Of a DNA stretch of 64,000 bases, positions 11,961 to 22,672 are shown piece by piece. The translations under genes were made by a program, and so were the position numbers. The stretch comes from Climacium dendroides. Lineage: Eukaryota; Streptophyta; Bryopsida; Hypnales; Climaciaceae. Positions within the stretch are counted from its first letter, which is position 1, and each line of letters starts with the position of its first letter. Location: the NCBI GenBank assembly GCA_950106755.1, contig OX467087.1, forward strand, positions 14,698,047 through 14,762,046. Direction: 5' to 3'. The notes under the pieces are model-generated. The model was not told the origin of the DNA. It ran no database searches and worked only from the letters and a program-made list of their open reading frames with translations.

Positions 11961-12642
11961 TTTCTAACCTTCACTTCTACCTTGGATGTGCTTGCCTGTC
12001 TCTAATTTCTAGTGCACTTTAACTGCAACATCCGTCTCCTCACTGAAAGACTACCTCATAATTCTCTCTTGGCTGCACGTCCCATTTCCTCACAATTCTC
12101 TCTTCGGTCTCAACCGAGTTATCACGATCTGCGCCAATCCTCACACAGATTCTCACGGTGTTCACTCAATTCCAATTGTCCGCACTCAGAGGTGCGCAAC
12201 CAACTCTCCTCCACAACCAACACAAAGGGAACTAAAATCACACTAGCAGAAAGAAACAAACTTGCAGGCTCCAACACAAACTCACAGATTCAAACACCAA
12301 TTCACAGAACAGCTGAGAGCGTGGCGTGTACGCAAGAGCTCTCAAGTGCAAATGACAGTCCAAACCCTAAAGCAGTCTCTTTATACCCTAGAAACCTAAT
12401 CATTACTTTTTTCCGATTTTCCGGGCGCAGATCCCGGATCCGTTCCTCCGGTCATGGGACTAGACCAGATTATTTTTCGATATCCGTTCTATTCTATTTT
12501 CCGGTTTGATCAATGCTTGTTTCCATAGCCTTCTTAATTTTTAGCTTTTCCTTTCTTTTTGTACCAATCTGGGCATACTTTTTCCGGATTCCGTGTTTCA
12601 AAACACGATAGAGAAAGAAATCAAAAAGTTAGGTTGCGACAT

Positions 12643-12660
12643 TATCCCTTCCTCATCTGT
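12643..12660 (-). other. Polypurine tract next to 3' LTR A
   Basis: On the minus strand the sequence GATGAGGAAGGGATAA lies between the end of the integrase region and the LTR start TGTCGCAACC. This is the position and composition expected for the plus-strand primer of an LTR retrotransposon. Confidence 0.65.
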
Positions 12661-12677
12661 AAGCGTCCCCGTGAACA

Positions 12678-15006
12678 TCAAGTAGAGACTTCTTCGGAAG
12701 AAGTTGCCTTTGTATACTTCTTCACTCTTGATCCATTCACACAAGTATCGAGCCAGTATCCTTGAAGATCTTCCAATTGTAGAGATCCGTTCAAAAAGAC
12801 TTCATTGACCCGATAAGGTCCCATCCACCGTGTATACAGTTTTCCTGGAAAGTCTTTATGTCGGTTTTCATAAAGCAATACAAGTTCTCCCCTCCTGATT
12901 CCGTGGTCAATCGGGATCTTCCGGTCATACATTGCCTTTTGCTTTGCCTGTACTTCCCTTGTTTGGTTTAGGGATGTTTTTTGGATCTCTTCTAGTTCTT
13001 TGATCGCAATCAGTCTTAGATGAATATCCGGTCTTGATTTTCTGTTTCGTGCTGCCATGACTCGGAATGTTTCTACCTCTAACTCGATTCCGTGGACTGC
13101 TTCTTGTCCAAAGACTAAGAAATACAGCGTCTGTCCGGTTGTCGTTTTCTCTGTGGTGTTATACGCATGGACTGCTGATGGTAGTTTTTTTATCCCAATC
13201 CGTCTTGTGAGCGGAAACCATCTTGTTAAGAATCTTACCAATAATCCCGTTCGCCCGCTCGGTCAATCTGTTCGCCTTCGGATTATAAGGAGTTGTCTTC
13301 TGGTGCTTGATAAAATACTTCGTTGTTAAGTCAATGATGACATCATTCAAAAAATGGGTCCCTTGGTCGCTAACCAGTTCAAGTGAGTGGCCAAACCTCA
13401 TAAGGATTTCTTCAAAAAAAAATTAGCGGAGGTTTCAGTATCGTTCCTTCGTGTGGCTCTAGCCTCTATCCATTTGGTTGCATAATCCATGGCTAATATA
13501 ATGTACCTCTTTCGTCTTGCACTAACCAAAAAGATGGGTCCAATAAAATCAATCCCCCATTTCTCAAAAGGAGCTAATGGTATGATAGGAGTTAGTGGCC
13601 AGTGATTCCAGAAGGACGGCATTCCTGTCTGCTGACATTGATCACAGCTTCTAACAAAGTTTCTGACATCTCTATGTAAGTGTGGCCACCAATATCCGGC
13701 TGTGCGGATTCTGTTAACCGTACTTACCGAGGCAAAGTGTCCTTCTGAATTTCCAACATGTAATGCCCGGATAACTTTCTTCCATTCTAAATCCTCTAAA
13801 CATCTCCTCAAAACATCTACTCCTAACTTGAAAAGTAACCCTCTTATAAGTGTATAGGGCGCAATCTTTCTTTGAAAGATCTCTTTCTCCTCTCTGTTCA
13901 TGGGTTCAGGATATCTAGACTCTCTCAAATAGTCTATGATATCTTGATATTCAGAAATAGTTTCGCCATTGAGGTGAAAGACATCTGTCAGCAAAGCTTT
14001 CGACTCACTTGTTGAAACTGGGGTATCTACTCAATTTAGAAACTCATCCGAAAGCTCATCCGGAAACTCAGCGGAAAGGTCCGCTACAGATTCCTTCCTT
14101 CTTTGTCTAGAAAGATCATCCGCGTTGGAGTTTGCCTTACCGGATTTCACTATGATCTCATAGTGAAATTCCTGTAATAACAAGATCCATCTAGCTATAC
14201 GTCTTGACAGATCAAGCTTGTTCACAAGGTATTTCAAAGAATCATGATTCGTGTGGAAAATTACCTTGTAACCAAGTAAGTAATGTCGGAACTTCTTACA
14301 AGAATATACAACGGCCAATGCTTCTCGTTCCGTTGTTGTGTAATTCCGTTCCGCTGAATTCAGCTGTCGGCTAGCGTAGTAAATAGGTCTTTCACGCCCT
14401 TCCGAATCTGGCTGCCATAAGATTGCTCCGAGACACCATCCGGATGCATCAATAGTTATGTGAAATTCCTTTTTCCAATCTAGAATAGAAAGTATCGAAG
14501 CCTAGGAAAGCTGAGTCTTCAGATCTTCAAATGCTGATTGTTGCCTTCCGGTCCAACTGAACTCCGTGTCCATCTTGAGCAACTCTGTAAGGGGAATGGG
14601 TTTCTTGGCGTATCTGTCGATAAATCTCCAATAATAACCTACACAACCAAGAAATCCGCGAATCTCCCTTACATTGTTTGGAGGTAATAAAGACAAGATT
14701 ACTTTCACCTTGTCTATGTCCACCTGTAACCCTGCTTAGCTCACTATATGTCCAAGCAAAATGCCGAAACTCATTCCAAAGAAACTTTTCCCTAAATGAA
14801 GTTTCAAATTAGTTTCCCGACATTTCTGAAATGTTTTCCGTAAACATTCCAAATGACTTATCCAGTCACTGAAATCCGCAAAATCATCAATAAAGACTTC
14901 AAGGAAATGTCTCAAAAAATCCTTGAAAATATCCATCATTAGCCTCTGAAAGGTCCCTGGTGCGTTGTATAACCCAAATGGCATCCGTGTGAAAGCATAC
15001 AACGAC
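12678..15006 (-). pseudogene. Ty3/gypsy pol fragment (RT, RNase H, integrase) of the family A element
   Basis: The minus strand reads: reverse transcriptase from the palm region (LYAFTRMPFGLYNAPGTFQR, then VFIDDFADFS in the place of the YxDD box); RT thumb (GFLGCVGYYWRFI); RNase H (ITIDASGWCLGAIL; AERNYTTTEREALAVVYSCK; HTNHDSLKYL); integrase zinc finger (CDQCQQTG) and core (WGIDFIGPI, DYATKWIEA, SDQGTHFLN, YNPKANRLTERAN). At least four stops or frame changes separate 15014-14736, 14723-14502, 14318-14031, 13994-13398 and 13401-12678. FIDDF instead of YxDD makes the RT catalytic site doubtful. There is no chromodomain, so this is a different gypsy lineage from the element at 5813-7774. The 5' half (gag, protease, RT fingers) is absent: the sequence stops where the DNA transposon begins. 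Confidence 0.9.
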
Positions 15007-15007
15007 G

Positions 15008-15014
15008 CTAGCAT
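15008..15014. repeat. Left copy of 7-bp direct repeat CTAGCAT flanking the DNA transposon
   Basis: CTAGCAT occurs here and at 27083-27089, immediately outside the inverted GTGAGC-type termini. MULE elements usually make 9-bp duplications; extended to 9 bp the two copies match at 7 positions, so this is a candidate target duplication rather than a proven one. Confidence 0.5.
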
Positions 15015-15075
15015 GTGAGCATGAGCCTATGAGCGGTGAGTGTGAGCCTAAGAGCGGTGAGCAGGAATTGTGTGA
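15015..15075 (+). repeat. Left terminal inverted repeat with GTGAGC/CTATGAGC subrepeats
   Basis: GTGAGC occurs several times here, together with GAGCCTATGAGC and GTGAGCCTAAGAGC units. The same units occur in reverse complement at 27025-27082. The arms are imperfect and their outer bases are not fully aligned. Confidence 0.65.
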
Positions 15076-15559
15076 GCCTGAAGATTACAAATTTGAATTA
15101 TGATATAATTTCTAATTTTTTTAGTTAAAAAATTAAAAAGATTGATTTTTTTCAGCAAAGTTTATTTTTAGAAAAATATGACCTATTGCCACAGGACCCA
15201 TGACCGTGGATTTAAAAGCCTAGAAAGTTGGCGCTATTGCAAGTTCAAATTTTATATCTAGGTTTATTGGTTTAAATCACATTTTCAAAGTCAGTATTAG
15301 AGTAGGCTTATAAAGTGAAAGTACAAATAATTAATCCAAAGGAAATTCTAAAATTGACAGAAAGACAAATGCAATGAAAATATCAAAAAAAATTCTACAT
15401 CTTACAAACAATAAAATATCTTTTCATTGCAACAAGGAATATATATTGAAATATAAATATAATACTTTGCAATATATGCAAATTTTAAAGATAATATATT
15501 GGTACTATAGATTTACTTCACATCATGCTAATACTCGTCAACTAACTTGTTCACTAACT
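15076..15559. other. AT-rich stretch between left TIR and transposase gene
   Basis: No gene is supported. The sequence is AT-rich and probably contains the transposase 3' untranslated region. No clear polyadenylation signal was singled out. Confidence 0.4.
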
Positions 15560-18500
15560 TCAATTGCACGTTTTGATGATTCCGGCAACAACAAGCACTT
15601 GCTTAACTTCATCCAAACTGAGGGTAGGGGCGTGGATGAATGTGTCTATCTTATAATCCAATTTGCAGAAGTAACGGAAGATGTAATAAAGATGATTGCA
15701 GTTTATGTACATACCACGCTTTCCAATTGAAGTTCCATTCATACCTCCATAATGGAGACAAGTACAAGATGGAAAATTAGAAAGCATGATATTATAAACC
15801 TTCTGGTTAGGTTCAATACCAGGCAAAAGTGTAATAATAGTACCAAGTCCAGGGTAAGGAAGGAAGTTCACCCCAGTGATACTTGCTGTAACATTCCTTG
15901 CACTCTCCCATTGATTGCGGTGATTTTCGGTGGAGGCTTTACTACTCCGACGAACTTGCTTACCATTCCGAATAGAAAGAATTTTTTCAGCATGTACTAG
16001 TCGAGGATGAGTCGACAACATAGGCTCAAATATCCTTGATGAAGTGAATAGCCGTCGAGGTGACATTGGAATGCTGGATTGCAAGCAAAATCTAGCTTCT
16101 TCAAATTCTATAATTTCGGTACGAGTAAGATTGGTACCAATAAGAACAGGCCAAATCTCAGGGATCTCAGGTCGAGTAAGAACATGGTAACGCTTAGGTC
16201 CCATGACACATCGTGCAATTTGGTCAGCACAAAACCAAAAATTCTCAGTTTGAACTGTTGTCCCCTTGTACTCACACTTTTGCCCTCTATAAGTAGGAGC
16301 AGCAGTGGATATTCCATGCCTGACAATCAATAGCTTGCATTTGGCTTGTGTGTACTTCTGAATGGCATGACATTGTTTCCTTGACTTGTGTGAAATTCTC
16401 GCTATATGCCATTCTGATGTATCACAATCGGTTTCTACAACAGATTGGGTATGGGGTAAAACTGTATTAGTTTCGACAACTACAGCCCCAAGTTGCACTC
16501 TACCAATAGCTGATCTGATTTGAACCCGAGGATGAGAGAAGTTCACTTTATCAGGGCGATGAGAATCACCTTCAGAACCAATTGGAAGATCTAATTTCCT
16601 TTTGCTGGATCCAAATATTTCTTCACCCTCCAAATGCGGAATTCGAGTGCAGATGTCTTCCGCTCTAGGCATCTCACGAAGTGCATTTGCAATTTTTTTC
16701 CATCTCCAGATGCCATAGCGCTCTTCAATTTCAAATCTTCTTTAGAGGGGCCTTTTCCAGAAGGGCCCCCACAAAGATAAGTCCTATAGTTGGTCATTTG
16801 CATGAAGGCTTGAACCCAGTCATCACACGTGGCAACGAACAAATCAGATCCATGCTTTCTTGAAGCTTGCATCCATTTGTTGTGCATTGTTTCATCCAAA
16901 TTGCATGTTGGAATATCTACTAATTCTTCTACTGTCAAATTTTGCAAATATATTAAATAAAGTCAGTCTTTGAAACATTGAGGATATGGGATAAAAAATA
17001 GAAAAAAAATAATGAAAGTAGAGATCATACCGTATCCATGATTGCACCCCATTGACGATAGCGAAAGTGCCAAAATGCCAACCAATCCTCGAGTTCGCGA
17101 ATAGTTAGTTCTAATGCAGCTCCAGAAGAATACCACCAAGCTTTGATTTCTAGATACATCTTATCTGCCTCAAACATTGATGTTGCATCCTTATATTGTC
17201 TACAGAGTCGGATATGTTGTTTTTGAAATTCTTTGCTGATTAGTTTCTCCGTGTGCTTGTGCATGCTTGTCGCCCAATGGAACAAACAAGTCCTTTCACG
17301 GTCCACCATTGGAATAGATGGGTCCCCTGACCCATACACAGTGCGAACTGCATTAAAATTGGCCTGAGCACTATCGCACATAAATCTCTTGAAGTTAGGA
17401 TTTGACACTTCATTTTTTATCATGACCTTATTCAAACAACGCCAAAAAATGATCTGGCCTTCAGTGCCCTCAGTCTGCATATCACATACAGCAATGGTCA
17501 TGACTTTGCAATAAGAAGAATCATAGATGTGGCAAGCAATAGTCGTCCATAATTTCACTCTCTTGACATGATCGAACATGATAAAACAATTTTCAAGGTT
17601 GCCGCCTGGTTGCATCCGTCGTACAAGATCCAGTCCATTTCCAGGTCCATCCACGAGCATCTTGAATAAACAGACCTTGTCTTGCCCTTGTTTTGGAAAT
17701 ACACTATCGTGGATATACTCCATTTTGGCACGTCCCTTCATGTCTAGAATTTGATCAATCTCGCCTCCTCCTTTGTTGTTGCTCCGAAAAGAGGAAATGA
17801 TGTTGCGCACATTGGGCGAGCTAAGAAGCTTGAACTTATCCATGACATTCTCTAATGCTGTAATGCATCACCATGAAGCATCTCCTTTGGTCTAAGCCCA
17901 TCGTGAATAAAAAACGTGTCAAGGAATTCCTTACTTGCCGCCAAGGTGATGGCAGAAATTTTGGCTGTTGGAGTCTTAGCTACTTCGTTAGCAATTAGCC
18001 CAGTAATTGCTTCAAGAGATTCTCTACATTGACCATCAGTAACTGGATGTGGATGAACACCCAAATGGATGCATACACGTGACAAATCTCCACTTCTGAG
18101 TACATAATAAATTCGCGAGTTACATAGACTAAGACAAGTAAGAGGTTGTCTGCAGACTTTATAGAGCACAGTAGAGTCAGGAGAAGGAATCTGACCTACA
18201 CTAAAAGGATGTTTGGTGGTTCCAATCCACTCAATTTCATTGCTTTTCAAAGCTCGTGTGCAATAGTCACATTTCGTATTTTCACAAATCAAGTGTCCAA
18301 TACAATGCGATTTTCTGAACTTCAAACCTAAGTCATTATGGATGTTTGATGTCATAGTGCGACACCATGCATAACCATCGTATCGCTTGTCCATACCTTC
18401 CATGCCTCTAGCTCCACATGTAGATCTACGACAAGGTAGCAGCTCGAAAAGAATATCTTCATCAAATCTAGATGGGAGGAGCTGAACCTTTTGATAGTCA

Positions 18501-19179
18501 ATGGCATCAAAATCAATTTGGGTAAGTTCATTTCGTGATCCAAGCACTGAAGACAATTTGCAAAGGCATTCTAATACAGTTAAGGAATCGTCTTGATTGG
18601 GAGGGAGGGGGGGCGAGAAAACACGGATGATGTTGGACTACTAAGTGTACTACGGAAGATAGTAGGAATGGATGAATCTACCATACATGGAAAAACAACA
18701 TTCGAAGAAGAAGATTGGCAGACTTTCAGTGGCACCTTGCCTTCAGAATCGCTAGACAACTCAAAAACAGGTTCTAGAGACTCGCGTTTGATATTGAACA
18801 TAATTGTATTCTCAGAGCATCCACTACCTAAGGACTCCACTTTTACAGGACATGGTAATGGGTGTTCACTCTTGGACTTATCAGAAGTAGGTTTCAATAT
18901 TTCAGTTAAAGGTGGTAAGAGCTCCGACAAGAGACCATAAACTCTATAGCGCCCTGCAGGAAGAAGCCAGTAGAATCCTTCATGATCACTACCTCTTGAC
19001 TGCAAGATAGACTCCTTAACAACGCCGTGATCTCCTTGGACTTCTTCTTCCACAATAATAGAAGAAGGGGTGAATCCAAACCGGACATGAAGGAGATGGG
19101 CAAGTATACGAACGAAACCTTGATTATCTAGTAGTAAAAGAAATGAAACATCAGGACCTTTAGCAACAATACTAGCCAT
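15560..19179 (-). pseudogene. MULE-type transposase (broken)
   Basis: The minus-strand gene reads in order: an unrecognised N-terminal region (19179-18600); a Cys/His-rich finger of the WRKY-GCM1/FLYWCH kind (VCRQPLTC, then CNSRIYYVL and CIHLGVHPHPV; about 18170-18040); and a transposase core in the frame starting 17843. The core has candidate catalytic Asp at residue 91 (FIMFDH) and residue 157 (MCDSAQ) and a CLFHW motif (the CxxH hallmark of MULE/hAT-like enzymes). A SWIM zinc finger follows (CTC...YINCNH; about 15766-15690). It is damaged in at least three places: a frame change near a run of seven G (18607-18613); an 8-bp tandem duplication TAATGCTG (17853-17866) that shifts the frame; and a frame change near 16672. 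An intron is likely from about 17030 to 16950. Its expected role is cutting and joining the TIRs of this element. The superfamily call rests on domain order. Confidence 0.75.
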
Positions 19180-19855
19180 AGTGAAGCATTAAGAAAATGG
19201 GGGGCAAGACGTAGTTTGAAGAAGCAAGTAATGAAGTTTGTAAGTGCAAGAGGTGTGAATATAAAGGAGAAAATTATAGGGGTTGTTTGAAATGAATGAA
19301 ATTTTTTTCATAGATGTACTGGAATTTGAAATTGGATTGATAATTTGAATGGTCATGAATAAATATTATGTGGAGATTTGATATAGAAGAAGATATATTA
19401 ATAGTAGGTGAAATGAAGTTGGGTAAGACGGCGTACTATATGGCATCAATTAACACATCACCAATAATAAATGGATTATAGTATGAAGGATATCAATATG
19501 TATTAGACCAAGTTGACAGTGTTACAACTGTCACTGACAATAGAAGATAAGCCGTCAAGCATAATAGTTGATGATGACGTAGGACATATTTACAATTATA
19601 ATTATATATCTAGTGATAGTCTAACAAGATTAAAAAAGTAGTGGTTGATGACAATATGAATAGGAAAAAAAACTAGCCGTTATTTAATCATGAAATGGAA
19701 ATATATCCTTATAAAGAGGAATTAGGGTTGTCTTATAGAATATGGAAGGTTGCAGGATATGAGGAAGTAGTAGATAGAAATGTAAGTTTGAAAGAGGGTG
19801 TGATGTAGTATGGCAGACGTTGATATTGTAATGCCTTGATAGTTGATTATTTCAA
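19180..19855. promoter_or_regulatory. Divergent intergenic region between transposase and cargo gene
   Basis: 676 bp of AT-rich DNA separates the two start regions, which point away from each other, so it should hold both promoters. No individual box is convincing. Confidence 0.35.
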
Positions 19856-20280
19856 ATGCAAGAGGATTTGCTTTCACCATCGTTAGTGGTTGACACTCTA
19901 GTTACACACAGGAAGAAGAGGAAGAAAAGTAGCTTTCGTTATTCAAGTAGAAGACAATTGTTAAAGACTAGAATGATTAGACAGTTGTCTCGAATTAGTG
20001 CAGGTGATTTGTCAAGCTCAATGAGGAATTTAATATATGGAGATATAGTTCCATGTGAAGTAATAGAAGAGGATATTGTAGAGGTTGGGCGTATTTCTTG
20101 TGAAGGTCAACCAGAGATAGCTTCTATCTATAGCGATTGTAATAAACACATTGACGAAGAAGAAAAAGATGAAGTAGATGAAGACACAAAAGAAGAAGAG
20201 GAAGAACATCAACAAAAGCATCAACAATTAGCACTACCAACATTGGAGTTGGAGATATAACTTGAAGGTACAAACATAGA
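19856..20280 (+). CDS. Basic/acidic N-terminal exon of the transposon cargo gene (putative)
   Basis: An open frame of about 135 codons starts MQEDLLSPSLVVDTL. A strongly basic patch follows (HRKKRKKSSFRYSSRRQ, nuclear-localisation-like), then an acidic tail rich in Glu and Asp ending near THE stop at 20258-20260. A good donor-like GTATGT lies at 20281, slightly past that stop. It lies upstream of and in the same direction as the ParB-methyltransferase exons, so it may be their 5' exon or a small separate gene. No known domain is recognised. A basic-plus-acidic layout suits a nuclear, DNA-associated protein; this is inference. Confidence 0.4.
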
Positions 20281-20760
20281 GGTATGTAAATAATTTCTTC
20301 AAACAATGGTAAATTAGAAAGTATGTGAAATTTGTTTTGAGACACATTTGTAGGAACTTTATATGATTTTGTGCGTGTCGGAAGCACGATTCCAACGGTA
20401 TATAGCACGTAAAAAACGGATGCATATTGAGTGTTTTACGGCCTAAAAACTAAAACAGCATCTTGGAATCTTGCCTGAAATCTTTAGAAACCGCAGATTT
20501 TTAGGCCAAATCCAGCCTTTTGATTTTCAGCAGTTTTTGGCGATTTTTGTAAAATTGCTCGAGTGTCCAAAAATTTTGAAAAAAATTAAGGGAAATCTGA
20601 CCCGTAGAATCCATGAGTAAAAAAAATTTTGGCTTAAAATCTTGAAAATTGAATAAGTTATTCAGAAGATTCCCTTGAGGTACATCTACCAATTTTTTTG
20701 GAGACTTGCTTCAACCTAAACCTTGTGGTTTCTTCGCACATTGTCTTTCAACTTTTGAAG

Positions 20761-20905
20761 GTATCAGAGGAAGAAGCTTTCCCCATAGACGAAGGAGAGG
20801 CTATAGAGGAGGCTACAACGGAATCATCGCGACGATTTGAGCGTGAAAAAATGATGATTCAAGAAAAAGAAGGGACAGCAAGTGCGCCGAGTGAGTCAAA
20901 TCTAG
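20761..20905 (+). CDS. Possible acidic exon of the cargo gene
   Basis: An open stretch between an acceptor-like TTTTGAAG (ending 20760) and a donor-like GTGCGT (from 20906) encodes VSEEEAFPIDEGEAIEEA followed by a charged, helix-forming segment. Its acidic style matches the tail of the preceding exon. Without transcript data the exon call is tentative. Confidence 0.3.
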
Positions 20906-20942
20906 GTGCGTGGCTCATTTTTTTCCGCCTCTCCAAACCCCA

Positions 20943-21897
20943 ACCGTTGACGGCTATACTTTTTCCAATTCTATTTTGTTTTCAAAATTGCTTGGAATTG
21001 CCTTCATGTTTGTCTCTCCAATGGACAGCCGTTGACGGTCACACTTTTCTGAATTCCAGTTTAGGGTTTAGGGTGCTACAATTTCGTAAAGCCCTACAAT
21101 TTTTTGAGCTTTCTTAAACCCCAGCCGTTAACGGCTCCACTTTTCTGAACTGTAATTTAGGAATTCGGATGCTACAATTTTGTAGAGTACTATAATTTTT
21201 TGAGCCTTCTTAAACCCTAGCCGTTAACGGCTACGCTTTTCTGAACTCAAATTTAGGAATTAGGGTGTTACAATTTTGTAGAGCACTACAATTTCTTGAG
21301 CCTTCCTACACCTCAGCCGTTGACGGCTATAGTTTTGAGATACACATTTGCTTCTAGGAAACATTAGGAATTTAGGCAAATGTTGAAATTTTTGGCTTCT
21401 ATAGAACATTAAGGATTTCATCAGATGCTAAAATCTTTGTGACTTTAGACCCTAGCCATTAACGGCTAGGCTTCCAGAGACATGAATTTCATGTCTATAT
21501 ATGCTACATTGCTCAATACTTGCCGAATTGGCAAATTCTGAAAATTTTCAGGAATTCATAGACCCCAGCCGTTGACGGCCATGCTTTTAGAGACTTCAAT
21601 TTTTTTCCCAATGTATGCTATCTATTTCAACAATTGTCAAATGCTGAAAATTTTCAGGACTTCATAGACCCCAGCCATTGACGGCCATGCTTTTAGAAAC
21701 TTTTATTTTTTTCTCAATGTATGCTACATTACTCAACATTTGCCAAATGTTGAAATTTTTCAAGACTTGATAGACCTTAGCTGTTGACGGCCATGCTTTT
21801 AGAGACTTCTATTTTTTTCTCAATGTAAGCTACATTGCTCAACAGTAGCCAATTTTTGAAATTTTTCAGGGCTTAATAGACCCCAGCCATTGACGGC
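20943..21897. repeat. Array of ten degenerate repeats with palindromic core GCCGTTRACGGC
   Basis: Ten copies of a 12-bp core occur at 20943, 21028, 21124, 21220, 21316, 21455, 21568, 21674, 21780 and 21886, all in the same orientation context (usually after CCCCAG or CCCTAG and before an AT-rich tail with TTTTCTGAA or TTTTAGAGAC). Spacing is 85-139 bp, with runs of exactly 96 and 106. The copies at 21124 and 21220 are perfect palindromes, GCCGTTAACGGC. Flanking tails are also similar, so this is a tandem array of ~100-bp units whose core is best kept. It lies between the putative 5' exons and the ParB exon, probably in an intron. Confidence 0.85.
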
Positions 21898-22239
21898 TAT
21901 GCTTTTCAAGACTTCGATTTTCTTCCTAATGTATGCTACATTGCTTATTTTATGCTGAAATTTTTAGGCCTCCTTAGACCACATTCATTAATGATTTCTA
22001 TACGAAATGGTATATATTATTGTACATACATGTAGACTAAAACTTGTTCTAATCTTCATGTGCACATTATTCTTGAGATGTTGACAGAAGGAGATCTACA
22101 AGCACAAGAAGCTGATGTCGCACTTCAATCTCTTTCTCAAGATGAACTTGAGTTACAGTTGCATGGATTCTTGAAGGAGACTATGAATACTTCTTCTCGT
22201 CTTGAGCGGTTGAGGTATCAACCACGAGTTAAATCGAAA

Positions 22240-22672
22240 ATCAATATTCCTTTATGTCGTATGATATCTCTACCGATGGTGAGGCCTTTTTTGAAGAATG
22301 ATGTCATGAATTTAGTTGCACACTTTGTTACTTGTGGTTACATGGAAGGAAATGGAGTTTTCTATGTTGCCTTGGAGAACAATGAGGGGAAGACAATAGA
22401 TGTTACGGATGAAATCATCAAAACATGGAGTCCAAACTGGGTGAAAGCAAATGCTGCATTTGAGAGAGAATTGCAAAATGATGAGGATCTCAAAGTTTTT
22501 CTGGCAAGATGTTTATGGTATGGGATGGCAACCATCGTTTGCAAGCATGAATGCCTCTTATCAACCGAGATCATGCAGACGACTTTCAATGGCATTGTGT
22601 TGTTGAAAGTATCATTTTGGAGGTCAAAGGGAATGTTGCAACTATGTTGACAGCATTACATGAAGTCAATTG
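22240..22672 (+). other. ParB-like (ParB/Srx-fold) domain segment
   Basis: Before the frame change the sequence runs from INIPLCRMISLP through a helical segment LVAHFVTCGYMEGNGVFYVAL. After it, at 22509-22547, it reads MFMVWDGNHRLQA. DGNHR (22524-22538) is the signature of the ParB N-terminal fold, and the distance to the preceding ...GY..G... segment is right. The frame continues open to an intron donor at 22673 except for one TGA right after LQA. Confidence 0.65.

Larger units (their letters stand above)
7775..12642 (-). repeat. 3' LTR, family A, with nested solo LTR B
   Basis: It begins TGTTGCAACACAAGG and ends GGTTGCGACA on the plus strand. Removing the nested insertion (9378-10670 plus one 5-bp duplicate) leaves about 3570 bp, matching solo LTR A over its full length. 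On the minus strand it is preceded by a purine tract (12643-12660) and the end of a gypsy integrase, so it occupies the 3' LTR position. The flanks differ (CATGG and TTATC), as expected for one LTR of a longer element. Its downstream end lies inside the RT/RNase H junction of the chromodomain element, so this element inserted into that one. Confidence 0.8.

Noticed and set aside
15560..19179. Reading the transposase as a KDZ-type or hAT-type enzyme
   Set aside because: The WRKY-GCM1/FLYWCH-like finger, CxxH within the DDE core and a C-terminal SWIM finger fit the MULE layout better. No BED finger or hAT dimerisation motif was seen.
20943..21897. Palindrome array as a CRISPR array
   Set aside because: Cores are only 12 bp, the intervening sequences are similar to each other rather than unique, and the context is a plant transposon.
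20943..21897. Array as proven parS-like partition sites
   Set aside because: Only position and symmetry support this; no binding evidence, and the usual parS consensus is not matched.
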